Source: Pseudisothecium myosuroides (Eukaryota > Streptophyta > Bryopsida > Hypnales > Lembophyllaceae). Taken from it: 64,000 bases of DNA. The DNA is taken from the NCBI GenBank assembly GCA_951799445.1, contig OX637288.1:45771288-45835287 (forward strand), given 5' to 3'. Made by a program: the position numbers and the translations under genes. Of the stretch, positions 11,258 through 24,944 are shown one piece after another (position 1 is the stretch's first letter; the number at the start of each line of letters is the position of its first letter). The notes beneath the pieces were generated by a model. That model saw only the letters and a program-made list of their open reading frames with translations, ran no database searches and was not told the DNA's origin.

Positions 11258-14200
11258 ATGGTTGAGGAAGGGGCGCACTTGGAAATCCGAGTGCGGTCTC
11301 TGGATGGCCAGCAATTGCAATTGAAGGTGCCCTCGCATTTGCGGGTGGCGGAGCTCAAGTTGCGCTTGCAGGAGCTGGAATGGCCCGCACCTGGCGTCAC
11401 GCAATTCCATCTCTTTCTTCGAGTGTGTTTGCTCCCCCCCGTCACGCAATCGCAACGAAAATTCGTAGAATCAATAATCTGAGTGCGAATCCTGCGCAAT
11501 TGGGGTTTAAGGTTTAAGGGTTTAAGGTTTTTAGGGTTTCGTGATTGCACGGTTGAACACAGCCTTCTTTTCGCTCTAAAGATTGAGTAATTAGTACTTC
11601 AAACAATCTTCTTCCATTTCAAACTTGGGGTTGTTCTTGCCTGATCGACGATATGAGAAGTACCGAAGGAACTAGGGTTTTTAGCCTTTGCTTCCTATTT
11701 GCACGGTTGTGATTGTTGCTTGGGAACTGTGGTGGGACAGGGAACGAAGCTGAATGTGGAGGCGACGGTGGCATCGCTGGTGCCCCTCGACGGAGAGTTT
11801 CTAGTGCTTATCACTTTTACCACAAAGAACCAGAAGAAGACTGTTCAAGGCTTGCAAAATGGTAGTAATCTTCAAAGCCTGTCAGCAGATGCTGTTTCAT
11901 CACAGGGCGTATCACATGCAGATTGGTTGAATGGTGATGCTCAATCTCGTGTAGAAACACAAGCCTGCGAATTGACGGAATTTGGTACGCTTGGGAATAC
12001 TACGCACTGTCGTGCTTCGGAAGAGACTTGGCGTGCCGTTGCTGCCGATCTAGCAACTTTCAATGCTTCTCCACCTATGGATCCAATTGTGTTGTCAGAT
12101 GGTAATGCGTGTTCCTCCTTCAAAAGCTTTGAAGTGTCCATGTGGGCTCTTTGCTAGTTTGAGCCTGTGGTTGGCACTGTGACTATAAGAAGATCTCTAC
12201 ATGAATCATGGGGAAGATGCACATTGTGATGCTGTGTAAAAGTTCTTGAAGCAGTCTAATATTCCTGAAAAACCTTGTTTTAACCTTGTAGGTGCAGAGC
12301 TGCAAAAACCTCACTTAGTTTTGAAGTGTGGGTTGCTAAAGAGACAGTGGTGGTGCAGGTGTTTGATGAACTTCAAAGTGATCATGTTGAGATCTTTGTG
12401 AGCTGTCATAGTGAGCTTTTTGCCAATTTGAGTAGCTTTTGTTTGAGGCATCTGTGGTTGGCCTCCCTTAATACCCAGAGAATCCTTTGTGTGATCACTG
12501 TGAGATCTCCTCACCAATCGCAGAGAAGATACTCGCTATGATGCTGCCTAGAAGTTCATGAAACCATTTGATGTCGGTAAAATTTTTGCGTGAATTCCGA
12601 AATTCCAAAATTGCAAAAGCCCTCAGTGATTTAGAGTGAGATTTGAAATGGCCATGTTTTGATGAGACCTTAGTGAACTGTCTTTTTGAGCTTCTTGACA
12701 ATCTTAGCAGCTTTATTTGAGGGGTCTTTGATTGGCTTCGCCATGATACATAGATTGACCTTTGTACGGCCACTGTGACAATAGGGAAATATAAATTTGG
12801 GGAAGATACTTGTTATGATGTTGTCTAAATGTTTCTGCCAAAAATCTGGTGTTTTAACCTCCAACAGGCACAGAACTGTGAATCCCTCAATGATGGTAGA
12901 TTTGAATTCGAGGTTGCTAAAAGGGATTGATGCTGCAGATGAATGTGATGTCGACAAGTCTGGAAGTTTGGACAGCGACGAAATGAAACAGAGTACTGGA
13001 AGGGGGAAGACGAAGAGGACGAGTGACAATGTTGCAGGACCTTTGCCACCAGCTCTGGAGGAGCTAGAACGGGTGTTTACTGCGCTGAATACAGTGCATG
13101 GATTTCTTCAGAGACAACGCATGCAAGCGACATGGGTTAATGTGAAGCAATCGCTGCAGCAACTCTGTTTTTCAGAGGGCGATGAGAAAATTTGTTTGCA
13201 AGCTGTTAAAAATATAGCGATACTCTGCCCTAAGGCAAGTCACTACAATCTTCATTCTTGTCATCCCCTGGGATGCCTTACTTGTGTGAATCCCATCCTG
13301 AGGTATTTGCAGCTGTTTTCTAGAATGTTATGAAGGCTTGCAGAATATAAGTGATTGTTAATGATCGATTGTGTTGCTTACAGTTGATGGTGCTGAGCAA
13401 CATGTGTGAGGAGGGCGAGAACTCGTCATTCAACATCGATATGTTTGACCCTTCTAAAGTTAATGGTTTAGATCCAATGCAACAGTCGAGTCTCCCTGTT
13501 TATCAATTACAAGAAATTGGGGCCGGAGATTTGTTACCTAGTGGCGGTATGCTTTGAACTTTGTCTCCCTTGTCTGTTGTGTGATCATTTAGTGTGAGTT
13601 GTGCCTAGAGTATATATGGGCAAGTTCCTAAGCCTAGAAGCACGGGTGTATGAACAGATGGGAAGCGCATGACGGATAAGCAAATGCGTAATGCTATTGA
13701 TAGTCGCCAGAAGAATTTTGACGCGTTGCTTTTTACCCTATTAAAACATATTCAGGTACTGTATGACCTTATGGAAGTTTTTTCTTATTCATTGTTTCGT
13801 CATTTCTATGTTTCCTGTCCATTGCATATTAGAGGTTTACTACCCATAGCATTCTAAAGAACCTTTGTTGAGCTTCCTCTGCATTGTCATGAAAAGTAAG
13901 CCCTAACATATGAAAAGGAATCTCTGACACTTTTTTTGCAAAATTGAGCTCAATGTGAGCAAGTAAGCTTCTCATGCCAATGAGTTTTGGGCTTTAGATA
14001 TGAGAGTATGTCAGAGCTTTAATTTTGTTTATTTTGTTCTGATTTGACATGATTTTGCTCTAAATTATTCTTAGTTGGCACTTTTTGAAAAGATGCCTTG
14101 CCACTATTACTCAAAAATGATATGGTCTCTTTTGACTGTGCTAGAATGTCAGTCTCTTACGATTTTAGAATTATATTGTTTCTGTTCCTAGTGCTGCTAC

Positions 14201-15367
14201 TGATATATTGTGCCTGTGCTTGCGACAGGCAAGTTCAGAGCTTCAGAATCGAGACCTTAATAAGATGACTATACAAGAATTTCTGCAGATTGCCAAGGAC
14301 ATAGCACCCGAGGATGTTAGAGAATTGTCAGAGCCTGGGCTACCTTCTGCTTTGCCACGCCCCCCCCGACACCACAAGAAACTTACGCGCTGCACAGTAT
14401 GTTCATCTGAATTTATGTGCATTTAATAGTTTAAATATAAAGAATAAAAGTAATGTTATATTGGTAATGGATACCATATGATTGCTGCATTTTCTGTCTT
14501 AGAATACAAGTCTTGCTTCTGTATTCTTCTCATCTCAAATATGATTTGTTTCAATTTGTTACATTCGTTCAACGATTTGACGCTACAAGATTGTTATATC
14601 TACGTTGTTGACTTTGAAATTGGTGTTGATAAATGTTCAGGATGTATCTGATATGAATGCGGAACAAATGCTAACCCATTTGAAGGACATGCTCGGCTCT
14701 CTTGGACAGGTGTGTCCATTTTTGACATTAAATTATTATTACATGATGTTGAACCTTTGCACATGAATTGTAAACTTGAAGAGTCTGCTTTTTTCTCCTG
14801 CGAATTTAGGGTTATTTGAGGTCTTGGAATTGGGTCTCTGGATCTATTATTTGTACATTTTTTGCACAATGCAAATCAATCAATATGGTCATATCTGTTA
14901 CGTTGGTGTAAATTTCGCTAAATTGGTGCATTCGGAAAGGGGCTCTCAACTAGGAACTGGAGCAGTTTGAGACAATCATCTGAAATTCCAGATCAATATC
15001 CGTCCTAGATTTAGAGCTCCGAGGTTTCAATTGGGCAATTAGCTACCCATCTGAGCACTTGGAAGTCATAATTTTCAGCACTTCACAATGTGAAAATATG
15101 GAGTTTGCGAAAATAGAGAATATGAGGTTGAATGCAGTTTTAGACCTTTCAATTGACTTTTCGTAGATTACCAACTTAACTAGAAACTGGAAATCTAAAC
15201 CTGACAACAATGTTTGTGCGGTATTGTGCAGATTGTCCATTGTGAAAAATTAAAAGCTCGTGCCGCATCTTATGGACACCTTGAAAAGGAACTATCCCAG
15301 TTCACTAAGGCAGCACTTGAGCGATTCGGTATTACGAAACTGTATACGCATCAGGTGAACTGGTTTC

Positions 15368-15422
<55 letters not shown>

Positions 15423-18400
15423 TGAACAAATGGAACGGTTCTCTAATATTTTGCTATAAGAAATGTTTGGACCAGAAATTCTCTTGCATCGGTTTTGTTA
15501 ATGTTTTAGTGTCGTCACCGTGCAGGCCCATGGAGTAAATGCCGTGAGAAACGGAAGGAATATCGTGGTGGCCACCTCTACTGCCAGTGGCAAGTCTTTG
15601 TGCTACAATGTGCCGGTCTTGGAGGAGCTCACAAAGAATCCCTCTGCTTGTGCTCTTTACTTGTTTCCAACGAAGGTACGGCACTTGGATGGCTTGTTTT
15701 CGCTCTATCGGATTTGATTTTTGTTGAATTATTCAGTATTCATACTTCCTCATACTGAGCCTCTACATCCCAAGAGATCCCTCTTTTACATTCACGAAGT
15801 AATTAAAGGTAAGTTAATGTTAATCTTATAGGACAGAAGATCAATATTGAGATTATCTTAAATCAAAGTCAAGTTAGTGTTAAATTCATGGTTTCAACAT
15901 ACTTGTTGTCAGTGCAGTATCCAGTCAATGCCAGTGACGCTTATATTAAGTTCACACTGTTAACATTACTCTAACATTGCCGTAATTTTAATTCAACATG
16001 AGGATTATATGAATATTAACTTAACATTGAGGACTGTGTCAATCTCATTGGGGGTTCTTTTGTGATTTATGGTTTTGAAATCTATACTGATATGAAAGAT
16101 TTTACTTTTGAGGCTTAGGCTTTAGCGCAAGATCAATTGCGAGCACTTCTTGAGCTGCTAGGAGAGAAGAGCAGCTCAATTGGGTTGGGTGTATACGATG
16201 GAGACACCAATCAGGACTTACGCTTAAGGCTTCGAGAATCAGCTCGCTTGGTACGATATTTCTTGTCCAAAATTGAAGATTGCTATTTACATACACTAGT
16301 GTGGATTGCTGTTTGTATTCTATGAGAGAATATGGACTCTGTATTTATTTCTTCGAGTGCCCTTCTCGACTAACTGCAGTACTCCCTCAAACAGCATCAC
16401 CTGCACTAGTTTAGTACTACCATTTAGTGCCTTAAGGCATGCTAGCTAGCTGAAGTTAACTAACCTTATATGTGTTATCAATTTGCTAGTTAAGACTACT
16501 TCGGCACTATAGGCACCCGTTAACTATTTCCAGTTAGCTAAAGTATTTCTTGTTGAAGTGCTAATAATGATAGTACTATGTGAAAATGTGAAATAAAATT
16601 GATTGTGTTATAATTGCAAAATGTAGGGTTGTATTAATAGCTCAATGGGGAAGAAGTTGGTTGCGTAAATGAGGTTGTGGTTTTCCAAATATTAAAGTTC
16701 TAGAGTCATGCTTCCTGCAGCTCATTACGAATCCAGATATGTTACACGTTTCCATCTTGCCATCCCATCGCCAGTTTGAGCGCTTCCTCGCCAACTTGAA
16801 GTATGCTAAATCATTCAGACCCTTTTCAGTAACAGGTTGTACATAGGGCTTTAATAGGCGAGTGTTCTCTATAGTTCACTTTGTAGGTTTTAGTTCATTA
16901 TATTGACTATTCTAGTTTGTCGTTTTTTAAGGTAGACTGGTCTAGATGAATACTTGTCCTTAAATACTGAGTTATAAATCCTTACACCTTATTGCAGGTT
17001 TGTGGTGGTGGACGAGGCGCATGCATACCGTGGAGTATTTGGTTGCCACACAGCACTCATATTGAGGCGTCTACGTCGCCTGTTACATCATTGTACGTCA
17101 TCACAAGAGACCAACTAATTAGATTGACAAAGTTATTAATATTAAATTAATAGACATCACTCTCACATAGTCTTCATATAGAGTTAATATTAGCTAATTG
17201 ATATTATAGTGGCAACTATTAAGGTTAAGTTACTTTTAATTGAATTGAATTTGACACGATCTTAATATTGATCTAATTTTTTTTATTAGATTAACATCAA
17301 TTTTTTATTAATAACTTTATGAATCTAATAGGGATATGTCGAGATAGTTTTTGTTTTCAGTAATGGTTTTCATGTACTACTGTCAGCCTGCAAACAGAGA
17401 TGAGTTGGAAGCTGATCATGATCAATTGTTTGCAGTGTATGGAGCCGAACCCACCTTCGTTGTGTGTAGTGCTACTGTGGCCAATCCCCGTGAGCATGCC
17501 ATGGTAACTATTTTCATGGACCATCTTCCTTTTCTTTTGATCAATTAATTGTAATCTTCGAGTATGCGTTTTGCACGACGGTCATGGAAATCGTGTATGG
17601 CTAATTCTCGAGTTCACTAAGCATTTTTTCCATGTAAAGATAATGTAATAATGCGAACATGCTTGTGTGCTGGTAGGAATTGGTCGGGGTGCGGGAGGTG
17701 GAGGTCATTCAAGAAGATGGCAGTCCTCACGGAGAGAAGACATTCGTGTTTTGGAATCCACCTATCCTTTTTATGCCAGTAAGCACTCCGAAGTCTCGTA
17801 CTAAGTGCAATTCATATTAGCACTTGTAAATGCGTACTCCTCTCTTACCTCTTACGTCCCGGTAGTTTAACCCCTGAAGGACCTTCGAAAATTGAATGAA
17901 CGTAGACTTATTATAATATATTACTTCTATTACTTGATGAAATTTGCTCAAAAAGAGAAAGGGTGAGATATACCGGTAGTGACCTTATCTATACAGTGAA
18001 AGTTGAAAAAGTGTTTTAAATTTGTCATCAATTTAGAAGTATTAAACTTTGAATATAGTCGTTGAAAATACAAATTTCACTTTTACGAGTCAAATTTTGA
18101 CATATCTCGATATGATTATGCTTTTGCGGTACACTAATCCCCCGAAGGATATTTATGGGTGCAAGCTTTCATTGAAGAGCTGCCATGTGGCAGATTTCAT
18201 GATTTTTCAAAATTTCCTTTTGTTCTTTTTAGAATTTGTATAAATTAAAACATGAAACGCTTAGTCCAGATCAAATGTAGAGAAGCTTTTCATGTTGATG
18301 TCATCTCAGTGTTAGGTTGTACTTGGGTGCTCATGAAACTATTATGAGCATCTTGTGGTTTTGTAGCCCAAAGCTGATCGTAAAAGCAAAAGGCCCAAGC

Positions 18401-21400
18401 CGTCAGCTAAACAAGATCGAGGAGTCGTTCCAGAAATTCAAGCCAGGCGTGCCAGGTCTGTTGCTATGATACTGGTTGAATGCTGCTGGGATGAGATGGG
18501 TTGCCATACTTCATTCCTGAGGATAATTTCGATGTCTTTTTAAGTGAACACCACAGCAATGAAAATGTATTGACAAACATTATGCTTAAAAGCCTGGGTC
18601 CTCATACATTTTCCCTTTTGGTGGGAATTGGGCCATCAGCCCGTTGGTGGAGGTAGCATCACTGCTTGCAGAAATGGTCCAGCATGGTTTACGCTGTATT
18701 GCATTCTGTAGCACGCGCAAGACGGTCGAGTTAATCCACAATTATACGTAAGTTCCTCAAAGCATGCTTCATAAATAATGGAGAAGATTCTCTATATAGA
18801 TAATGGAGAAGATTCCTTTTATGATTTTGTCCAAAAGTTCTTGAGACAACTTAATTTTACTGAGAATCTTGTTCTTCAGATGGTTTGGCAGTAAGAAAGG
18901 TTACATTTTGTGGATCCCCAACTCTCTTTGACTCTATGATTGGTCCAAACTATTATTAAATTCCAAGACTTGCGCAATGTTATCTTTGATGCTGAGATCT
19001 ATAGGGTTTTAAAAGGTTTTTGAGTGAATGAATTTCTATCGATGTCTTATATCTTTTGAATTTTTTCTGGGCTTCTTCTGCTCATCTGAATGTTTTGTTT
19101 ATTTCAACTGCAGACGGGAGATTTTAAAGGAAACTGCTCCAAAATTGGTAGACACACTTCGAGCATATCGAGCTGGCTACACTGCGGAGGTTTGTCTTCA
19201 ACGTTGGGATTGAAATCTTGTACCCTGCTTGATTGGACTTCTATTTGTACGTAGTGATCATTGAGACTATATTTTTTAATGAGAGTTATTCCATGTCATT
19301 AAGTCTCCAGTGGTTTGAAACAGTCTCGACGTGAAATTGAGAAAGATTTGTTTGGTGGTCGGTTGCGAGGAGTGGCTGCAACTAATGCGTTAGAGCTGGG
19401 AATTGACATTGGTAGCTTGGATGCCACACTACATCTAGGTTTTCCTGGATCTGTTGCAAGGTGATCAGATTTCTACTTTGCATCTTTCTGAGTTGCATGT
19501 CAAGGCCGCTAGCAAATTCATGTGACCAGGGAGTCAGTGAGGAATTTGTGACCTGGATACACCATTTTGAAGGTGTTATTGAGGTTCTTCTCTGGAGCAA
19601 TGTAACTGAAGATTTAGGATGAATCTCAAATTTAAGTTATTCTTCACCAAATCATTGTCTAGAAATAAAATAGGTCAACAACCGTGGGGACGTCAATTAA
19701 GTCACTCAACTCTAAATTATTGATAGAAGAATGTTGGAAGCAATGAAGATGAATAATACACACCAAAAATCCTCCTTATAGTGTTCAAAACAGACCAAAA
19801 TCAAAAATTTGACGCATATGATGACCATTGCAGTGATTTTTGACCAAATTTTTCGCTTTTTCATTTCGCTGGACTACGTTATGTTCAATCAATTGCCTGA
19901 ACCATTCAGGAATGTGATTCTTTGTTAAGTCTAATGTCTTTTAATCCAAATTCTGCGTAACCAGTGCAAATTTGACGGCCGATTCTGCATTGCAACAGCA
20001 TGTGGCAGCAATCAGGTCGCGCTGGTAGAAGAGAGAAAGCTTCACTCTCCGTGTATGTTGCATTCAACGGCCCACTTGACCAGCACTTCATGAAAGCGCC
20101 CAAAAAACTGTTCTTGGAGCCCATTGAGAATGCGCAAGTGGATGCCAGTAACCGGCAGGTTAGTATTTTCTCCTTTCTAGTCAACTGACTTCCATAGTAC
20201 CCTTGAGCAGTAGTGGCAAGGCCAGCAGTGCCAACTAGAGTTATTTAGAGCAGAGTCATGTCAAATCAGAGTAACATCAAGTAAAATTAACGCTCTGACA
20301 TGCTGTCAAATGTGAAGACAATGGCCTTGAGGACCTCATCGACTTTTTAAAACAAGGTGATAGGGATTCATTTTCATGCCAATTCAGAGGGTGCTCAACA
20401 AAGGTTCTCCAAGGGCTCTCTAGAATGTTAAGCCTGTAGCCTACATGTCTAAATGTAATGTGGTGGTGTAGTTCAAATTGAGTGCGTGGAAAGCTCCCAT
20501 GGATAATATGTACCCACTTAGCTTGGGTTAGATTTTCAGCAATTTGTAGAGATGCTTTACTTTAAGAAGGCCCCAATATCGTGTCAGGTGGTTTTCACAT
20601 GTGCCACTTGGCTCTCTAGGAAATAGGAAACATTATAGGTGACTTCATATTAATCTCGACTTTAGATTTTTGGCCTATTTTGATTGTGGTGGACCTCGTT
20701 GTATTTGACTTGCAGGTTCTTGAGCAGCACTTGGTGTGTGCAGCTGTTGAGTATCCTCTCCATATTGAACATGATGAAGTATTCTTAGGTTCTGGGACCC
20801 AATTTGGTGTAATGAAGCTGGTTAATGAAGGTTTGATGGGACGTCATCCTACTAATGGTGCACAAGACAAGTCGTGGCACTACATCGGACACGAGGTACA
20901 TATGCCTCATATACGATTCTTGAATTTTGAGTTAACCGTTCAATTTTGATTTGCGAGGTCTTGGAGAAACTTCGATGTGCTATAATATGTGATTTCCACA
21001 ACTTTCTTGAAGCTTATATAAATAGACGTTAAGCTTGATGGCAAGAAACTATCAATATAATGGAACTTTTCAATTTTTTATAAATTTTTGTTAAATCGAT
21101 TTTGAAACGTTTAAATTGAACGTTCTCCTTATATATAATTCTTTTTTTTAGTACGTGAATTTTGGTATGACAGGCTAACATTGTAAGGCTATCAACGCGG
21201 TACAATAAGTTCAAAAATTTGCTATTTGATGTTTTTTAAGTCTTAAGTTTTTCTAAATATTGTAATTTATGAACAAAGAGACAACATGAACATACTTGTG
21301 GTTTTGGATTACTTTGATTCGAGGAAGCATGCATTCTTGAGTTTGAAATACCCAATATTATTCTAAGAAGCTGCCTATTGGATGAAAAAAGACTTTGACA

Positions 21401-24400
21401 GGGATGATGGGGACATATATGTCATGGACGGCATTTAGGGCTCTAATGTCTGTCACTTCTACGTAATGTACGCCTTGCTTTTCTTAGAAGTATGAACTCA
21501 ATAATAACACTCGTAATGCGTGCCCGCAGAAATCGCCATCTCAGGGTGTGAGCATCAGAGCTATATCTCCTGAGAAGTATACAGTCATCAATCAAGCCAC
21601 AAACGAAGTGATTGAAGAGGTCGAAGAAAGCAAGGCGTTTTTTGAGGTGCTTGTCTGTCTTCAGATTGGAAACAACCAATGAAATTTGTTGCTTTTTGCG
21701 TAGAATTATCGGTGTAATGAGAGTCTTTTATATAATTTTGAAGTCTGGTATGACTCAAAAAAACACTGCAGGTTTATGAGGGTGCCGTCTACATGCATCA
21801 GGGTAAAACATTCTTGTGCACAAAGTTGGACACATCTGCAAAAGTGGCTCTGTGCACAGAAGCAGATCTGAAATACTACACAAAAACCAGAGACTTCACA
21901 GATGTGCACGTCTTAGGTGGTGAACTGGTGCGTGATTTCAACTTTCCTCTTGCGTACTTGACCATTCCTTTACAGTATTACTACTCGCTTTTTGTCCTCC
22001 GGAAAGAAAAAGTAGGGATGTATAATCAGCTACAACCGCAACTTTCATCTTATAGTGTGCTAATATCATCCCTGTTCTTCAATTTTTCCTCCTTGTCGAT
22101 CTTGGTAGTTATGGGCTAGATCTGTTTCAGAGCTCGAGAGCATTATCGAATATAATGTCAAGTTGTTCTACCCTTTTGAAATTGTACTTATTGATTGATC
22201 TGAGGGTTTAGAATGAGAAGTATTATGGATTAAATTCTCTTCTGCCTAGCCAATGAGGCAATGAAGCAGTTGCATGAACACTGGACTTGGCATTATATAG
22301 GCAATATAATACATGAAATTTAACTGGATTCATGTGGCGAATACTTACTTCGAGAGAATAGAATGACCAGGATCTGGAAGCTTGATTCGAGGTTTCAGAA
22401 GCGTGAATGGTCATGGATAACTTAGCGACCTGGAAGATTGTGTTCTCTGGCGTTCAGTCATAATTTTTGGTTGTTCTATCCAGCCCCAGAACTTGTCAGT
22501 AAATAGGATTTGAGGTCAGGATGTCTGTATATCTTGATGCTCATGTGTGCAGGCTTATCCAGCTAAAGTGGTTGAAGGAAAATATCCAACAACAACAGCA
22601 CAGGCCAGCCCCTGTAAAGTCACTACAACTTGGTTTGGATTTCGACGGATCTGGCAGGGAACAAATGAGACTTTTGACACCGTTGATCTTTTCTTGCCAG
22701 AGGTTTCGTATGAGTCACAGGTTCGTCTTCCAGAAGAAAATTATCGACATATATTCTAGTATGCTTTGATGATTTACTGGATCTGGAGTATGTGACATAT
22801 CTGTTTGATCTTCTATCAAGGGCCACTTTAGATGCACAGGTTGAAGTAACAAGCTTAAAAATTCAACCAACATTATGTGCATTTAGGGGTAAGATAACAA
22901 GCTGAAAATAATCCATTGTATCTATGACACCTTCTGACATACTTGAAGTATTAAGTCTCCAATCCACCTCAAAAAGTTAGCTTGAAACCTTGTTATCTGA
23001 AATATTTTCACGTTCCATATTGGAACCATGTAAGTGCCACCTACTTGGACTAGTAAAAAGTTGACATTGAACAAAATGAGATTAAAAAAAAAAGATTTTT
23101 TACCAATCGAGGTTTTAGGATTTCTTATTTTCTCAAGCTTGTTGTTTGACCTGTGCAATCTAAAGTGGCCAATTTATATGATACAAGTACTGTGACCTTC
23201 TGACCCATCGTTTCTTTTGTCAGGCTGCTTGGATTCGAGTGCCACATCTAGTGAGGGGAGACCTTGAGGCCGAAGGGCTATCATTGCGGGAGGGCATACA
23301 TGCTGCTTCTCATGCGCTTCTCAATATTATGCCTTTGTACGTCCACAACTCTGTTGACACCTGGCTTTGGAACTTTGACGCTCTTTGAATTGGCATGGAA
23401 AAGAACCCCTCACTCACATGAAAAGGAACCTCTCACACATGAAAAAGAATCATTGACACCTAGTTTTGGAAAATTGAACTCAATTTGACCAAGTTTGAGC
23501 TCCTCAAAACATTGTCTTCGCATGTTTGCTTTTGCTTGATTTGCTTTTATGTGGTACGACTGTTCTAACTAACTCTTAGTGGGCTTTGTTCTCAAAGGTG
23601 ACATCACTACTCAAGCGTGTTATGTTTGATTGCTATCACGTTTTCCTCCCTTGTTAAATCCTCTTATGTTTTTTAGGCTCGTGAATAACATCTGTGATAT
23701 TCTGCATCCTATATTTTACCAGGTATATCATGTGCAACTCAAGAGACTTGGGTTGTGATTGTGCTAATCCTCATGATACACGCTACTATCCTGAAAGGCT
23801 TCTTTTGTTTGACAAGCATCCTGGAGGCATTGGCATTGCCGCTCAGGTACATACATGCCTACTATAGAGTTTTGGAAGTTTTCTTTGCTATTGCTGACAT
23901 ATCTTTCGAGAGAAACATTGCTAAGCACCCTTTGAATTGACATGATAAGAACTCCTTGACAAAGTTTTAGCTCCAGTTGAACAAGTAAGAGGTGCTCAAG
24001 ACAATGAGCTATTGTCTTTACATGTGAGTATGTGAAAGCTATAATTTTGCTAAAGTTGCTCTAATTTGACACGACTTTACTCTAGATAACAAATTACTTC
24101 GCACTGTTCTCAATAGGTGGCATGCAGTGAAATATAATGTTATGCAGTGAAAATTACTTACAGTTCTGTTTACTTTTATACAGGTGCGTCCCATGTTTGC
24201 TGAGCTTCTGCAATCAGCTTTGGAGCTTCTAGTAGCTTGCGAGTGCACCTCAAACAAAGGATGCCCCGCTTGTATCCAGGTTAGCAGTTCTTTGCTCGTA
24301 GCATTTAATTATTAGCATTAAAAAACAAACCGATGCCCTGTTTTGCAAACTCGTGGTAAATTTTGAACAAGAGCTCCTCAAACCAAGAAGCAATTGTTAC

Positions 24401-24944
24401 AACATCAGAGTTTTTAATTTTCCTTGATTTACTTTGCTTTGGCATGACTTCGTGCTAAATAACTTGTTGGCACTGTTCTCTATTGATGCCATGCCACTGC
24501 TATTATGCTCTTCACTGAAATAGCATTAGTCATTGGTATCTTAAATCTGTCACATGACACTGATGGCTGGATAGAAGGTATTCATAATGCAATTTTATGT
24601 TGGCAAAATCATTACAGGTGTATTCATGCAACGAGTATAATGAAGTCGTAAACAAACGCGCCGCTATACTAATCCTGCAGGTAATGTCCGGTTCTTTTTT
24701 TTGAATCAAGGATGTTATTTTGAAGCTTTGAAGGAAAGGAAGACCTTTTATTTTAATTGAATGATTCCTTTGCCTGTGATTGAGCTTATTCAAGGTCAGG
24801 TTACCCTCTGGAGAACACTAATTGTTGTTGCTGATGTCCTGTAATTTGCAGGGGGTGATTAACTCTGAAAACATGTACCGGAACAGCCAGCAGAAAGCTT
24901 CCCTTCCAGAGGATGGGTTTTTGAAGGAACCGCTCATAGTGTAG
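11258..24944 (+). CDS. HRQ1: HRQ1-like RecQ-family DNA helicase with N-terminal ubiquitin-like domain, 28 exons
   Basis: Known: Hrq1/RecQ4-type 3'-5' helicases act in the nucleus in DNA crosslink repair and genome stability. Exons: 11258-11422, 11741-12101, 12939-13234, 13384-13546, 13658-13755, 14229-14396, 14641-14709, 15232-15354, 15526-15675, 16119-16250, 16721-16800, 16998-17092, 17361-17503, 17677-17778, 18367-18455, 18640-18747, 19114-19189, 19324-19460, 19999-20158, 20716-20895, 21530-21646, 21772-21927, 22553-22720, 23224-23336, 23723-23846, 24184-24279, 24618-24680, 24852-24944. All phases fit (3825 nt, 1274 aa). Seen: ubiquitin-like fold at about 1-80; Walker A TSTASGKS (498-505); DEAH 607-610 followed by [11 protein letters not shown] and [18 protein letters not shown] (823-834); QQSGRAGRR (855-863); a C-terminal DUF1998-type region with C-x-C and C-P-A-C (1210-1221). 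The exon 2/3 junction is the least certain, and exon 13's first residues are phase-compatible but unusual. Confidence 0.95.
12155..12945. repeat. Three degenerate about 300-bp repeats in helicase intron 2
   Basis: Three successive copies begin near 12203, 12523 and 12803 with GAAGATRCWYRYTATGATG or close variants. Each is preceded by a related GRTTGGCWTCSC...CACTGTGA block and followed by GTTCTTGAA-like and CAGAGCTGCAAAA/CAGAACTGTGAA-like blocks. The third copy runs into exon 3, so the repeats look like partial duplications of the intron-2/exon-3 boundary. Confidence 0.7.
13235..13383 (+). other. GC-AG intron in the helicase gene (intron 3)
   Basis: The donor reads AAG then GCAAGT, the consensus for the minority GC-AG class of U2 introns. 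The acceptor is CTTACAG at 13383. Reading phase 0 is preserved and the protein continues sensibly (I-L-C-P-K then L-M-V-L-S-N). No nearby GT donor restores the frame. Confidence 0.8.
13875..14125. repeat. Dispersed intronic repeat, copy 1
   Basis: A degenerate repeat containing blocks like TTGAGCTCAATGTGAGCAAG, CATGATTTTGCTCTAAAT and TTGGCACT, then AAGATGCCTTGCCACT. Related copies lie at 23375-23630, 23930-24140, 24350-24520 and 27065-27190, all on the same strand. This copy is in helicase intron 5. Confidence 0.7.
15371..15419. repeat. (AT)n microsatellite
   Basis: About 24 uninterrupted AT dinucleotides lie in intron 8 of the helicase gene, 17 bp after the exon-8 donor. Confidence 0.97.
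23375..23630. repeat. Dispersed intronic repeat, copy 2
   Basis: This copy in helicase intron 24 has an internally duplicated left part (three CACATGAAAA-type blocks), then TTGAACTCAATTTGACCAAG and TCTCAAAGGTGACATCACTA. It belongs to the same family as 13875-14125. Confidence 0.65.
23930..24140. repeat. Dispersed intronic repeat, copy 3
   Basis: This copy in helicase intron 25 carries TTTGAATTGACATGATAAGA, AGTTGAACAAGTAAGAG, TTTGACACGACTTTACTCTA and GTTCTCAATAGGTGGCATG. Confidence 0.7.
24350..24520. repeat. Dispersed intronic repeat, copy 4
   Basis: A shorter copy in helicase intron 26, with GAACAAGAGCTCCTCAAA, TTGGCATGACTTCGTGCTAA and GATGCCATGCCACTGCTATT. Confidence 0.65.
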
